Assembly: GCA_014381825.1 (NCBI GenBank)
Contig: JACNKX010000053.1
Span: forward strand, 120,921 to 184,920
Source: Planctomycetota bacterium
Lineage (GTDB): Bacteria > Planctomycetota > Planctomycetia > Pirellulales > Pirellulaceae
Length of the DNA stretch: 64,000 nt
Direction of reading: 5' to 3'
Both the position numbers and the translations under genes were made by a program. The notes beneath the pieces were generated by a model, which was not told where the DNA came from, searched no databases, and saw nothing but the letters and a program-made list of their open reading frames with translations. Shown in pieces: positions 50,897-59,483 of this stretch; the stretch's first letter is position 1, and every line of letters begins with the position of its first letter.

Positions 50897-51056
50897 GAGT
50901 CGAACCCCATTGCGTTCGGATGTGAGAGATGGCTCGAACGCTATCGTAGCCAAGATGGGTCGACCGAAACAAGTCAGCGCAGATTCAGGATTCTACCGGA
51001 ACTGCGCAGGCTTGTTTCAACCTACTCGTGTACCATCAAGCACTCTGCGACGCAAT

Positions 51057-51944
51057 TCATTGAAATCGCACGGACAGGCCTGTGCCGACGAAGTAATCGT
51101 CGGCTGCGTCGTTCAAGCCGACACCAGCTCGGATGTCCCACTGGACGTCATCCGTGATCAAGTAGGTGAAGCCGCCGTTGAAGTAGTGTTGCGGCTTGGC
51201 GGTGTCGGCGCTGGACGGAAAGAGAGCGAACCATTCGGTGTACCCGCCGAAACGATCCGTCAACGTATAGGCGGCTGTCCAGGATTGAGCAAATTCGGTG
51301 TAAGAAGCTGTTGTTGTTTCGTCAATTGCTCGGTTGAATTGCGTGCTACCCGCAGTCGAGATGACATCGTTGATTTCCCACCCGTAGATCCAGTTGACAC
51401 CTCCCAGTACTTCGTCGGCGCTGAACGCATTGTGTCCAGTCGGGACGGTCATTTGCGGGATGATGGCCATCTCTGGCAACAGACATTCTTGTGGCGTGAG
51501 GGCGATCTTGAAGCCGAGGTACAAGTCTTCCGAACCCGAAACGCCCGCACCGTTGACTTCTTCATTTGCGTAGTTCCACGCGACGCGAAGCTCAAGCCAT
51601 TCAGCGAATATGCCATACCGCAGCAGCGTCTCGGGATAGGAATTTCCGATCGTTTGGTCCGTCCCGTCGTTGTCGAAGGTGTACGTGTAGCCAAACTCCA
51701 ATTGCCCCACACCGCGTCCAACCGTCGAGCTGGCTTCTGTGAAGTCCGGTCGATCGGTAACCAGCGGTGCGCTCAAGTCGGGTCCGCCACCGAAACTGTT
51801 TCCATTACTCCATTGCAGCAGCGTTCCTGGCGAGCATCCGGTACATCCATCGACCCACAGACGCTCCTCGCCGCGAAGCAACTGGGCGGGCAGTAGTGCA
51901 AGAACCGTGATGCCGATTAATGACGCTAGTTTGTTCGTTGACAT
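51057..51944 (-). CDS. Outer-membrane beta-barrel (phenol MetA-pathway / transporter-like family)
   Basis: 295 aa from ATG 51944. Signal peptide at 1-25. The family phrase LVTDRPDFTEASSTVGRGVG is followed by alternating amphipathic strands (QLEFGYTYTFDN, LELRVAWNYANEE, DLYLGFKIAL) and the protein ends in Phe-Gln after a typical terminal strand (VGTGLSVRFQ). The family is annotated as an outer-membrane protein linked to aromatic degradation; here the transported substrate is unknown. It follows the PqiB-like gene on the same strand with 221 nt between. Confidence 0.8.
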   Translation of the reverse strand: MSTNKLASLIGITVLALLPAQLLRGEERLWVDGCTGCSPGTLLQWSNGNSFGGGPDLSAPLVTDRPDFTEASSTVGRGVGQLEFGYTYTFDNDGTDQTIGNSYPETLLRYGIFAEWLELRVAWNYANEEVNGAGVSGSEDLYLGFKIALTPQECLLPEMAIIPQMTVPTGHNAFSADEVLGGVNWIYGWEINDVISTAGSTQFNRAIDETTTASYTEFAQSWTAAYTLTDRFGGYTEWFALFPSSADTAKPQHYFNGGFTYLITDDVQWDIRAGVGLNDAADDYFVGTGLSVRFQ

Positions 51945-52049
51945 CGGTTTCACATCCTGTCGTTTGATAATAGAAGTTCTGATTCGCGGCGCACGTGCCT
52001 TCCACCGACTAGTTCATTCATCGGAACTTGCGAGAGCGATTCACCTGAG

Positions 52050-52075
52050 AGATCGTCTTTTTGATCCATCAAAAA
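52050..52075. promoter_or_regulatory. Palindrome upstream of the outer-membrane gene
   Basis: TTTTTGAT CC ATCAAAAA is an 8-bp stem with a 2-nt centre, AT-rich and about 110 nt before the outer-membrane gene start on the minus strand. It could be an operator. It is not a normal terminator because the stem has little GC. Confidence 0.35.
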
Positions 52076-52165
52076 AACAGTTTCGGCTTGCAGGCACTTG
52101 AGTCTTCCCTACAGCCCGCAAAGCTTCACTCGTGAGAGAAGGAGACGACCAATGCGGCTACCACT

Positions 52166-54004
52166 CTACTGATCGGAAGCCGCCGGAGCGAATGCGATGT
52201 GCGCCATGCCGTGATCGACAACTAGTAACCCTAAAACCGCACCGTCGGCGCGCGAAACGACGCACGAACCGTGAAGCTGGGGGCTGATCGAGAATGAAGA
52301 CGCAACATCCCATTCGCCGATGCCAGGCGTTGAGGTAAGACGATTCGTCGGAATCGGAAAGCTCGATTCGGCAGACTCCGTAAGAATGAAGACTTCTTCG
52401 ATAGAACTTGGTTGTCGAAGTTGCTCCACGGGCCAGGGGCGTGTGTCTTTCAAGGCAGCGTCCAGCCGCAGTGTTGCAAGTTTTCCGTACAGTTCGATGC
52501 GTTCGGCGCTGACTGAGAATTGCTGGCCAACCAACTGAAGACTAGCCGCACCGTCGATAGCGCTCTCTGGCGGAATTAGTAGATCGGCGGGGCCAAGTAA
52601 TTGGTTGGTGGACAACGCTAACAACCACCCTTCGCGTTGTCGTGATCGACTCAGCCCGAGTCGCTTCTCTTTCCAAATCAATGCGGCACGCGTGGGATGT
52701 GGCAACATCATTGCCTCGGGTAGCTCGATCGATCCGAGCGGAATGTGTGGCTGCCAACTTGTCCAAGTGCCTTCGTCGAATCCATCGTCTCGCTTGCTTA
52801 GCAACGTAAAGCGATGACCTGTACTCACCGGTTTGCCGGGAGTATCGGGCGTCGCCAGCGAAACGCCTCCGGCCGCGATTGTCTCCAGCGTTTCAGCACT
52901 CAACTCAAAACCGCCGCTGATGCTGAAGTTCGCCTTGACACCACTCGTGCTCCAGAAAACAGTGTTGTCGCGAATGATCCGCGTGAATGCTGGTTGGATG
53001 TAGGCGCGAGCTTCGATTCGCGACGCGTCAGGCGAAAGACCAAGCGAGACGACTTGCCCGACTTTGTGCCCACGATAAAGAACGGGTGCTCCCGTCCGAA
53101 GGCCTCGCCGGTGAACACCTTCCAGGGTAATCTCAAGGCCACCCTCCGATCGCTCGGTTGTCGTCCGCGCCGATTCGAGGCCGTCAAACGATGTAAGCAA
53201 CTCGGCATCGTCAGGGCCAGGTACGACTGCGATGTAGCGGCCGCCGACGATCGTATCCAGGCCGCGAATGCCGGTGAGACTTACATCAGGACGTTCGATC
53301 CAGAACAGGCTTCCGGCACGCGCGAGATCCTGGGCACTTTGGACGAGTCGCACGTTGACAGTAACGCCGGACAGTTCGTCGTTCAGGTCGACGTTTGAGA
53401 CTTCGCCGACGACGATGCCGCGGTGTCTCAACTCGTCGCCAATTTGGAGACCGTGTCCGTCACGAAAGTGAATCTGAATCTCGCGAACATGCGAGTCAAG
53501 AACCATCAGCGGCGATTCGTCTCCGTCGAAAACAAACTTTGCCGCCGCGTCGGCGTCACCGGGCAGGATGCCGAGATACTTCGCACCGACAACTGTTTCC
53601 AGCCCGCTGACGCGGGCCAAGCTGAGTCGCGGTCGCTCGATCCAGAACCGACTACCTTCACGCGCCAGACCGGATGCTGCTGACTCGAGGACAATATCGA
53701 CGACGACGGTTCCAAGATCATTGTCCAGCTTTACCGAGATGACTTCGCCCACCTCGATCCCACGATGACGAAGCGCGTCGCCCGGTTTGATGCCGTGACC
53801 TTGTTGGAATCGGACTGCGATGTGCGTCCCGCGGTTGCGGTTGGCCGAAGCAAACAGGATCACCGCGACGACCAGACAGATTCCCGTCACAATCCACAGG
53901 CGGCTGGAATGGCGTCGAATCGATGCTGCGATGTTCCCGCCTTCTTGGATCTGGGCGTTCGGGAACTGTGAATCAGGAAGCGGATCTTCAGGAACTGGGC
54001 TCAC
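52166..54004 (-). CDS. pqiB: PqiB-like MCE-domain protein
   Basis: 612 aa from GTG 54004, chosen because GGGAGGAGC lies just upstream and the start overlaps the PqiA stop (GTGA). One N-terminal membrane span (LWIVTGICLVVAVILFASA). Three MCE domains follow, each opening with GxxIKPGDALRHRGIEVGEV-like phrases (GHGIKPGDALRHRGIEVG, GHGLQIGDELRHRGIVVG, RRGLRTGAPVLYRGHKVG). MCE proteins form tunnels for lipid movement between membranes. The C-terminal 200 residues are not a recognised domain. Confidence 0.88.
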   Translation of the reverse strand: MSPVPEDPLPDSQFPNAQIQEGGNIAASIRRHSSRLWIVTGICLVVAVILFASANRNRGTHIAVRFQQGHGIKPGDALRHRGIEVGEVISVKLDNDLGTVVVDIVLESAASGLAREGSRFWIERPRLSLARVSGLETVVGAKYLGILPGDADAAAKFVFDGDESPLMVLDSHVREIQIHFRDGHGLQIGDELRHRGIVVGEVSNVDLNDELSGVTVNVRLVQSAQDLARAGSLFWIERPDVSLTGIRGLDTIVGGRYIAVVPGPDDAELLTSFDGLESARTTTERSEGGLEITLEGVHRRGLRTGAPVLYRGHKVGQVVSLGLSPDASRIEARAYIQPAFTRIIRDNTVFWSTSGVKANFSISGGFELSAETLETIAAGGVSLATPDTPGKPVSTGHRFTLLSKRDDGFDEGTWTSWQPHIPLGSIELPEAMMLPHPTRAALIWKEKRLGLSRSRQREGWLLALSTNQLLGPADLLIPPESAIDGAASLQLVGQQFSVSAERIELYGKLATLRLDAALKDTRPWPVEQLRQPSSIEEVFILTESAESSFPIPTNRLTSTPGIGEWDVASSFSISPQLHGSCVVSRADGAVLGLLVVDHGMAHIAFAPAASDQ

Positions 54005-54660
54005 CGCTGCTCCTCCCAAATGGCGTGGGGGTCAAACGACATCGACGCGAACATGCTCATCGCAACGCAAAGAACGAACGCTACGACCGCCGGTCCGAAG
54101 TTGAATTCCACCACATCGCCGAGTTTGACGAGCATCACCAGGAACGCAAGTAGCATCACGTCCATCATGCTCCATTTACCGGCGTATTCCATGACACGAT
54201 AGGTCACTGCCTTGTGCCGACGCTGCAGCAGACCGAGCAGGCTCAGTTCAAGCAACATCACGATCTTGACCAGTGGAAAAATGATCGAAAAGACGAGAAC
54301 GATGATACCGACAAACCAATCGCCGTGGGTAAGCATTTCAATCGTTCCGAAAAGCAAGCTCGATTCGTTATGTTGTCCGAGTCGCTCCATCTCCAGAATT
54401 GGCAACAGCGTCGCTGGCCAAAACAGGATGAACGCACCAAGTGCCATCGCGGCAGTTCTGCTCGCGGCGAGTTGACCACCACTTGTTCGCTGGATCGTTG
54501 CTTGGCAGCGCGTACACGTTGCGAACTGAGTGTGTTCCAAGTGCGGGACACGGTGAATCAATCCACAGCAGTGACAAGCTCGCAAGTTGCCCATTCGTCG
54601 TGGTCTCGATGCTGGTTGTGTCACGAGGGCATGCCACCCTACAATACCGCCGCGTTTCAT
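54001..54660 (-). CDS. pqiA: PqiA-like membrane protein (single-domain form)
   Basis: 219 aa. CHCCG...CTRC zinc-ribbon-like cysteines (about 29-54), then about four membrane spans (MALGAFILFWPATLLPILEM, GIIVLVFSIIFPLVKIVML, SMMDVMLLAFLVMLVKLGD, GPAVVAFVLCVAMSMFASM). This is one PqiA unit; the E. coli protein has two. The next gene is PqiB-like and overlaps it, the known PqiAB pairing for envelope lipid transport. The start could also be ATG 54594 (MGNLRACHCCG). Confidence 0.85.
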   Translation of the reverse strand: MKRGGIVGWHALVTQPASRPRRMGNLRACHCCGLIHRVPHLEHTQFATCTRCQATIQRTSGGQLAASRTAAMALGAFILFWPATLLPILEMERLGQHNESSLLFGTIEMLTHGDWFVGIIVLVFSIIFPLVKIVMLLELSLLGLLQRRHKAVTYRVMEYAGKWSMMDVMLLAFLVMLVKLGDVVEFNFGPAVVAFVLCVAMSMFASMSFDPHAIWEEQR

Positions 54661-54702
54661 CTTATATGATTTCAGCGACAGGATTCTAGGGTTATCTCAC
54701 TG

Positions 54703-55995
54703 ATGGCAGTTGACACACCGGCACGCATCGCAGTACTCGGCGCTGGACCGATCGGTCTTGAAGCAGCGCTTTATGCTCGCTTTCTTGGCTACGACGTTGA
54801 TATCTACGAGCGTGGAAACGTCGCCGATAATATCTTGCGGTGGGGGCACGTGCGGATGTTCAGTCCCTTCGGGATGAATCGCTCGACGCTGGGGCTGGCA
54901 GCTTTGCGGGCGCAAGACAGAGGTTATGAGCCGCCCAGCGACGACGAGTTTCTCACAGGATTAGAGTATGCGGATCGGTACTTGCTGCCGTTGTCGCAGA
55001 CGGATTTGTTGGCCGACCACTTGAAGTTAGGAATCGAAGTCGTTGGCGTGGGTCGCCCGGAGTTGTTGAAGGGAGAAGAGATTGGGACCGATGAGAGAAT
55101 TGACTCGGACTTTCGAATTCTCTGCCGCGATCGTGCGGGAGCCGAATTTGTTGCCGCGGCGGAAGTCGTCATCGACACCACGGGAGTCTTCGGCAATCCG
55201 AACTGGGCAGGGGAGGGCGGGCTGCCCGCGATCGGCGAAAAGACCGTTCGGGATCGAATCGAGTACGGCGTGCCTGACGTTCTGGGTTCTGCCCGATCGC
55301 AGTATGCAAATCGCAAGACGCTAGTCATCGGTGCCGGTTATTCCGCCGCGACAACAGTCGTTGGGTTGGCCAAACTCGCAGAAGAAGCACCCGACACGCA
55401 TGTCACATGGATCGTGCGACAGACGAATGAAGCGGAGCCAATCTCACCGGTTAACGACGACCGATTGCCCGAGCGGGCGGCGTTAACGGTCGAAGCAAAC
55501 CGTCTCGCCTCAGGGGCATCGCCAAACGCAACGTTCAAATCGGGGACGAATCTGCATTCAGTTAAATACGATGAAGCGACGGGTAAGTTCCGTGTCAGGC
55601 TTGCTGCTGAAGGCGAGGTCGGGGAAGCCACCGCTGCCGAGTTCGACGCAATTGTCGCAAACGTTGGCTGCCGCCCGGTCAACCGCATTTATCAAGAACT
55701 TCAGATTCACGAGTGCTACGCAACTGGCGGACCGATGAAACTCGCCGTCGCGCTTCAAGGATCTAGCTCGGGAGATTGTCTAACTCAAACAACTCACGGG
55801 CCTCAGTCGCTGGTGACTCCTGAGCCGGACTTCTACATTCTTGGAGCCAAAAGCTACGGCAGGAATCCTAATTTCCTGGTTTCGATTGGTCGCGAACAGG
55901 TTCGTGATCTCTTTACGATCATTGGCGATCGCGAAGATCTTGACCTCTATAAGACGGCGGTCTCGTTGCCGAGTGGTGAAGTCGATGACCAGTGA
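54703..55995 (+). CDS. FAD-dependent oxidoreductase (flavoprotein monooxygenase-like)
   Basis: 430 aa. An FAD-binding fingerprint opens the protein (IAVLGAGPIGLEAALYARFLGYDVDIYE), and a second nucleotide motif lies mid-protein (TLVIGAGYSAATTVVGLAKL), as in flavin monooxygenases and related enzymes that use NAD(P)H. GVFGNPNW is similar to the linking motif of this class. The end phrase FYILGAKSYGRNPNFLVSIGREQV is conserved-looking. Its last 11 nt overlap the radical SAM gene, so the two act together. Substrate unknown. Confidence 0.82.
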   Translation: MAVDTPARIAVLGAGPIGLEAALYARFLGYDVDIYERGNVADNILRWGHVRMFSPFGMNRSTLGLAALRAQDRGYEPPSDDEFLTGLEYADRYLLPLSQTDLLADHLKLGIEVVGVGRPELLKGEEIGTDERIDSDFRILCRDRAGAEFVAAAEVVIDTTGVFGNPNWAGEGGLPAIGEKTVRDRIEYGVPDVLGSARSQYANRKTLVIGAGYSAATTVVGLAKLAEEAPDTHVTWIVRQTNEAEPISPVNDDRLPERAALTVEANRLASGASPNATFKSGTNLHSVKYDEATGKFRVRLAAEGEVGEATAAEFDAIVANVGCRPVNRIYQELQIHECYATGGPMKLAVALQGSSSGDCLTQTTHGPQSLVTPEPDFYILGAKSYGRNPNFLVSIGREQVRDLFTIIGDREDLDLYKTAVSLPSGEVDDQ

Positions 55996-56881
55996 CGCGC
56001 CCGCCATTTCGTTATCGCATCTCGATCACTTGTGGTTTCAGGTGGCGGGGACTCTATGCAATCTGACATGCCACCATTGCTTTATTAGCTGTAGCCCCAA
56101 GAATCGAGCGTTTGAATACTTGTCTCTAGCGGAGGTGAAGCGGAGACTTGACGAATCGGCGCCGCTTGGCGTGAAGGAATATTACTTCACCGGTGGCGAA
56201 CCGTTTCTCAATCCAGAGATGGTTCCAATCCTCTGCGAAACGCTGACTTACGGCCCCGCGACGGTGCTCACGAACGGAACGGTCTTCAAGGACGAGTGGC
56301 TCGCTAGATTGCGCGATGCGGAGTCGCAGAGTCTGTACTCGTTGGAGTTTCGCGTCTCGATTGACGGCTTCTCATCTGAGACGAATGATCCAATTCGTGG
56401 CGAGGGGACGTTTGAGCGAGCCATGCGTGGTGTCGTCCAACTTGTCGAGCATGACTTCTTGCCGATCATCACGGCGTCACGAACGTGGCCAGACGAAGAA
56501 GAACTGCAAGTAGTCGGAAGTTTCGAGCGGATGTTAAAGCAAGCCGGTTATTCGCGTCCTCGACTGAAGATCTTACCGACGTTGCAACTGGGGGCGGAAG
56601 AGCAGCGAACATGTGGCTATCGGGGCACCGAGCGTGTGACGCAAGAGATGATGGCCGATTATGATGCTTCACTCTTAGTTTGTGAGCACAGTCGCATCGT
56701 GACCGATCGCGGCGTTCACGTCTGTCCCATCCTGATCGAGTCGGAGGATTCGTTGCTAGGCGAGAGCCTCGAAGCATCTTCGATTCCGTTTCGTTTGAAA
56801 CATGGAGCTTGCTTGACGTGTTATCAGTATGGAGCCATTTGCTCGAACGCTTCGAGCGGATCGGTTGCAAGGTCGTCGTGA
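55985..56881 (+). CDS. Radical SAM enzyme
   Basis: 298 aa from ATG 55985, which overlaps the upstream stop. The cluster motif is CNLTCHHC (C-x3-C-x2-C) and is followed by YYFTGGEPFLNPEM, the SAM-binding GGE phrase. RVSIDGF is the usual beta-strand motif. Seven or so Cys near the C-terminus (CGYRG, CEHSR, HVCPILIE, HGACLTCYQYGAIC) suggest one or more auxiliary iron-sulfur clusters, as in SPASM-type enzymes. The pairing with a flavoprotein suggests a modification pathway, which I cannot name. Confidence 0.88.
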   Translation: MTSDAPAISLSHLDHLWFQVAGTLCNLTCHHCFISCSPKNRAFEYLSLAEVKRRLDESAPLGVKEYYFTGGEPFLNPEMVPILCETLTYGPATVLTNGTVFKDEWLARLRDAESQSLYSLEFRVSIDGFSSETNDPIRGEGTFERAMRGVVQLVEHDFLPIITASRTWPDEEELQVVGSFERMLKQAGYSRPRLKILPTLQLGAEEQRTCGYRGTERVTQEMMADYDASLLVCEHSRIVTDRGVHVCPILIESEDSLLGESLEASSIPFRLKHGACLTCYQYGAICSNASSGSVARSS

Positions 56882-56915
56882 GTTAATCCTCGCACCAGTC
56901 CTTTCGCCGGTCTTG

Positions 56916-56984
56916 CTACTTCTCGAAGTTGTCGCGTTTGCTGGCGAGGAGTCGCTCCTTCGACCCCTTGGTTTGCTTTATGGG
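56916..56984 (-). pseudogene. Remnant of an ArfB C-terminus
   Basis: On the minus strand the codons read PIKQTKGSKERLLASKRD then NFEK and a stop. The intact ArfB at 58859-59281 ends PTRPTKGSKERRLAGKREKS, so TKGSKER-LA-KR is shared. Only this tail is recognisable; no GGQ region remains. It looks like decayed duplication. Confidence 0.55.
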
Positions 56985-57165
56985 GCATTGTTCGAGAAAA
57001 AGAGCAATGCCTCCACACGCGTTCGGCCCCACGCGTGTTCGGCATTGGTTCCAGTGATTCCGATTGATGCGTCCGACACAAAACCTTACAGCGGCAGCTT
57101 CGGTTCACGTAGTTGTTCGGCAGGACATCAGCATTCGACTGGATGCCGCAGCGGTGAATGGTGCT

Positions 57166-57792
57166 TCAATGGCTTTGAGTGGATGGAGTCTTTTCTTGTG
57201 TTCCAGTTTTCTTTTCGAGTTTAACTAAACGCAACATGTCGTCGACGTATGAATCAGCCGGGCCCCTCACCCAGCCAAAGTACCTCGCTTTATAAAACAT
57301 GGTCATCTCGAGCCGAGCGTAGGGTCTGGTGCTGAGTTGCGCGTTCTGGCTGACCCACGTTCCATCGGTAAAGAAAATAATGTTGTTGTTCACAATGGCC
57401 GGTAGACGCCGACCGTCCTCGATCACAAACACGCGGTTGTCGGGCGACACGATGATCTGAAGATGAGGTCCAGGTGGCTCTCCTGCGATGGGCGGTCCTT
57501 GAAAATTGTACGCGCCGGCATATTGTTTGATGTCATCAACTGCGGCGTCGCAGACGATTCCACCGTAGCATCTGGCTCCGTAGAAGTCCCCGCGCTTATC
57601 CGGTTGTTCGTGTGCTTTCTTGTAGTCAGCCCATTGAGCGCGAATGAATGACTTGGTCGCTGGGTGCCATGTGTCGCTGGAAAGTTGTTCTTCGATCTCC
57701 GCATCAAGCTCTGCGAAGACATCTTTTGCTTCCTGGGCCGAGGCGGCCCTGGAAAGTGCGAAAACAACACCGAGAACGAACAGTCGATTCAT
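57166..57792 (-). CDS. Secreted protein of unknown function
   Basis: 208 aa from ATG 57792, chosen because AAGGAG lies 6 nt upstream and a signal peptide follows (MNRLFVLGVVFALSRAASA). The rest is a soluble domain with CYGGIVC and a beta-rich end (RPYARLEMTMFYKARYFGWV). I do not recognise the family. It is expressed from its own promoter region of about 400 nt. Confidence 0.75.
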   Translation of the reverse strand: MNRLFVLGVVFALSRAASAQEAKDVFAELDAEIEEQLSSDTWHPATKSFIRAQWADYKKAHEQPDKRGDFYGARCYGGIVCDAAVDDIKQYAGAYNFQGPPIAGEPPGPHLQIIVSPDNRVFVIEDGRRLPAIVNNNIIFFTDGTWVSQNAQLSTRPYARLEMTMFYKARYFGWVRGPADSYVDDMLRLVKLEKKTGTQEKTPSTQSH

Positions 57793-58193
57793 TGCATACT
57801 CCTTTGGCATCACCACGCGCCCACGGTGCGGCTTCCTATACAGACGTCCGAGAAGGTGGTTTGGTTTCAATATTTTCGCCGAACGGTTGAGGTAACGTGG
57901 TGCGAGGAGAAGATTCAGATGCTCAAACCAAACAGCGCGAGTACTCACGTTCAACGAATTGTTTGCCGCGATGAGTATCGCAGGACGAGCCACCACGCCG
58001 CAAGGTGCCAATATCACGATAGCAATCCGTGCCAACATGAGCAGTCATTATTGATCTCGATTGTCTGAATGGGCTGTTGGTTGCGAAGCAGCGGGAGTGC
58101 GTACAGAGATGAATTGAACGCCGACCAATTCAGTTCAGTAGGCTGGGTCGCGACCCAGCGCAAGCTGAGAATAAAGCTGGGTTGCAACCCAGC
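57793..58193. other. Intergenic region ending in a palindromic element
   Basis: About 400 nt upstream of the secreted protein gene. The open frame reaching into it has no coding character. The palindromic element at 58138-58197 lies at its far end. Otherwise nothing recognised. Confidence 0.35.
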
Positions 58194-58197
58194 CTAC
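58138..58197. repeat. Paired palindromic element (GTAGGCTGGGT type)
   Basis: Two hairpins, CTGGGTCGCGACCCAG and CTGGGTTGCAACCCAG, are joined by about 18 nt and lie in inverted order with outer ends GTAGGC and GCCTAC. The TAG inside the right end (58194-58196) is the stop codon of the TPR gene. Confidence 0.85.
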
Positions 58198-58772
58198 GCA
58201 ACTTCGATTTCAAGTGCGGTTGTCACATCTTTCAAGGCCTCAATGGCATTGGCGTAGTCGTTGTCAATTTCGATCGCTTTCTCAAAGCACACTTTCGCAT
58301 CTGCAAGACGGCCTTGCCCACGCAACACAAGACCAAGATTGTGGTACGCCTCATCAATGAGTCCTTCAGGGCATTGTGTGGCTAAGCGATGAGTCCTTTC
58401 AGCATCTGTGAGCTTGCCTTGTCGTGCCTGTACTGCCCCGAGAAAGATGTAGCTTGCCGATTCTCCCGGATCAGTATCGATTGCTTGTTGATATGCGATT
58501 TCCGCTTCGAGCAAAGCACCGCGGTATCTATGCAGATGGCCGAGCTGATTATAAATGCCCCATCGGCTGTCGGGAAAACGTTCGAGCGCGTTGTTGTAGA
58601 CGGCGATTGCTTCATCGAATCGTGTCATCTTGTAGAGCATGGTCGCGTAGTCGTGAATGACGGAGAGGTCATCTGGGTTGTCGCGCAGCCACTGCTGGCA
58701 GAGCAGGACGCAAGTCGCAGCCTGATCGTTGTTGTAAGCTTCGCGTATTGCTTTAGGAGGAAGTAAACTCAT
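58194..58772 (-). CDS. TPR-repeat protein
   Basis: 192 aa with about four tetratricopeptide repeats (for example LSVIHDYATMLYKMTRFDEA, WGIYNQLGHLHRYRGALLEA, EAYHNLGLVLRGQGRLADA). No signal peptide. TPRs bind other proteins; no partner is evident. The last codons before the stop run into a palindromic element. Confidence 0.88.
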   Translation of the reverse strand: MSLLPPKAIREAYNNDQAATCVLLCQQWLRDNPDDLSVIHDYATMLYKMTRFDEAIAVYNNALERFPDSRWGIYNQLGHLHRYRGALLEAEIAYQQAIDTDPGESASYIFLGAVQARQGKLTDAERTHRLATQCPEGLIDEAYHNLGLVLRGQGRLADAKVCFEKAIEIDNDYANAIEALKDVTTALEIEVA

Positions 58773-58858
58773 TTAGCGGCAGAACGATTCCATGAAACTC
58801 CGTGGTTTGGGCGGAGTCGGTTATTGTTGGCTGACTTGGCCGGTGACCTCCTCTATCT

Positions 58859-59281
58859 TTACTCACTGCCCCAACTCTTGCGTCTCTGTTGCTTCTTTTC
58901 GGACTTCTCGCGTTTGCCAGCGAGGCGCCTCTCCTTTGAGCCTTTCGTGGGTCTGGTCGGACGACGCTTTTTAGGCGGCGTGGCCACGGCGATAATCAAG
59001 TCGCGAAGTTTGTTGGTGCAATCAGCGACGTTCCGGCCTTGATCCCGAAATCGCTCGCTATTGATGACGAGAAAGCCTTCTTTGTTAATGCGACGAGGGT
59101 ATTGGGCCAGGAACCGAGCGCGCACATCTTCGGGCATGCTTGGTGACGTTGTGACGTCCCAGTGCAGCGTTACCTTGCTGTTGACCTTATTAACGTTTTG
59201 TCCGCCGGGACCGCCGCTACGAGCAAAGGTAAACGCGAACTCTTTCAGCGGGATCGAGATGCGATGATTGACTTCGAGCAT
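58859..59281 (-). CDS. arfB: Alternative ribosome-rescue factor ArfB (peptidyl-tRNA hydrolase)
   Basis: 140 aa from MLEVNHRISIP (ATG 59281). The GGQ catalytic motif lies in FARSGGPGGQNVNKVNSKV, as in release-factor-like hydrolases. The C-terminal basic tail (KKRRPTRPTKGSKERRLAGK) enters the ribosomal mRNA channel in this family. It frees stalled ribosomes without a stop codon. A fragment like its tail lies at 56916-56984. Confidence 0.92.
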   Translation of the reverse strand: MLEVNHRISIPLKEFAFTFARSGGPGGQNVNKVNSKVTLHWDVTTSPSMPEDVRARFLAQYPRRINKEGFLVINSERFRDQGRNVADCTNKLRDLIIAVATPPKKRRPTRPTKGSKERRLAGKREKSEKKQQRRKSWGSE

Positions 59282-59387
59282 GGAAAGCTTCTTAAAACGC
59301 GAGTAGATTACCGGCACGAAGTCTACGCGAGCCCGGCAAACACGGCTATATTAACTACTGTTTCAGAATTTCGTCGTCCTGCTAATT

Positions 59388-59465
59388 GAGCCGTAGGCGC
59401 TGGCCTCGAGTTCTTCCGACGCTGGGCTACGAACCGCCCATACCCAACGCTAGCGCGTACGGCTC
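59388..59465. repeat. Inverted repeat GAGCCGTA type
   Basis: Arms GAGCCGTAGGCGCTGGC (left) and, on the other strand from the right end, GAGCCGTACGCGCTAGC, identical at 15 of 17 positions, enclose about 40 nt. It ends 18 nt before the start of the PQQ-like gene, so it forms most of its leader. Confidence 0.75.
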
Positions 59466-59483
59466 ATGTAGGGATCAGACGCG

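Noticed and set aside
52050..52075. Rho-independent terminator after the PqiB-like gene
   Set aside because: The stem is AT-rich and about 100 nt beyond the stop; an operator is more plausible.
52137..52165. Another GTAG-headed palindrome after the PqiB-like gene
   Set aside because: GTAGCC is present but the following bases do not form a convincing hairpin or paired half-site.
57793..58038. Long N-terminal extension of the secreted protein at 57166
   Set aside because: The ribosome binding site and signal peptide support the ATG at 57792.
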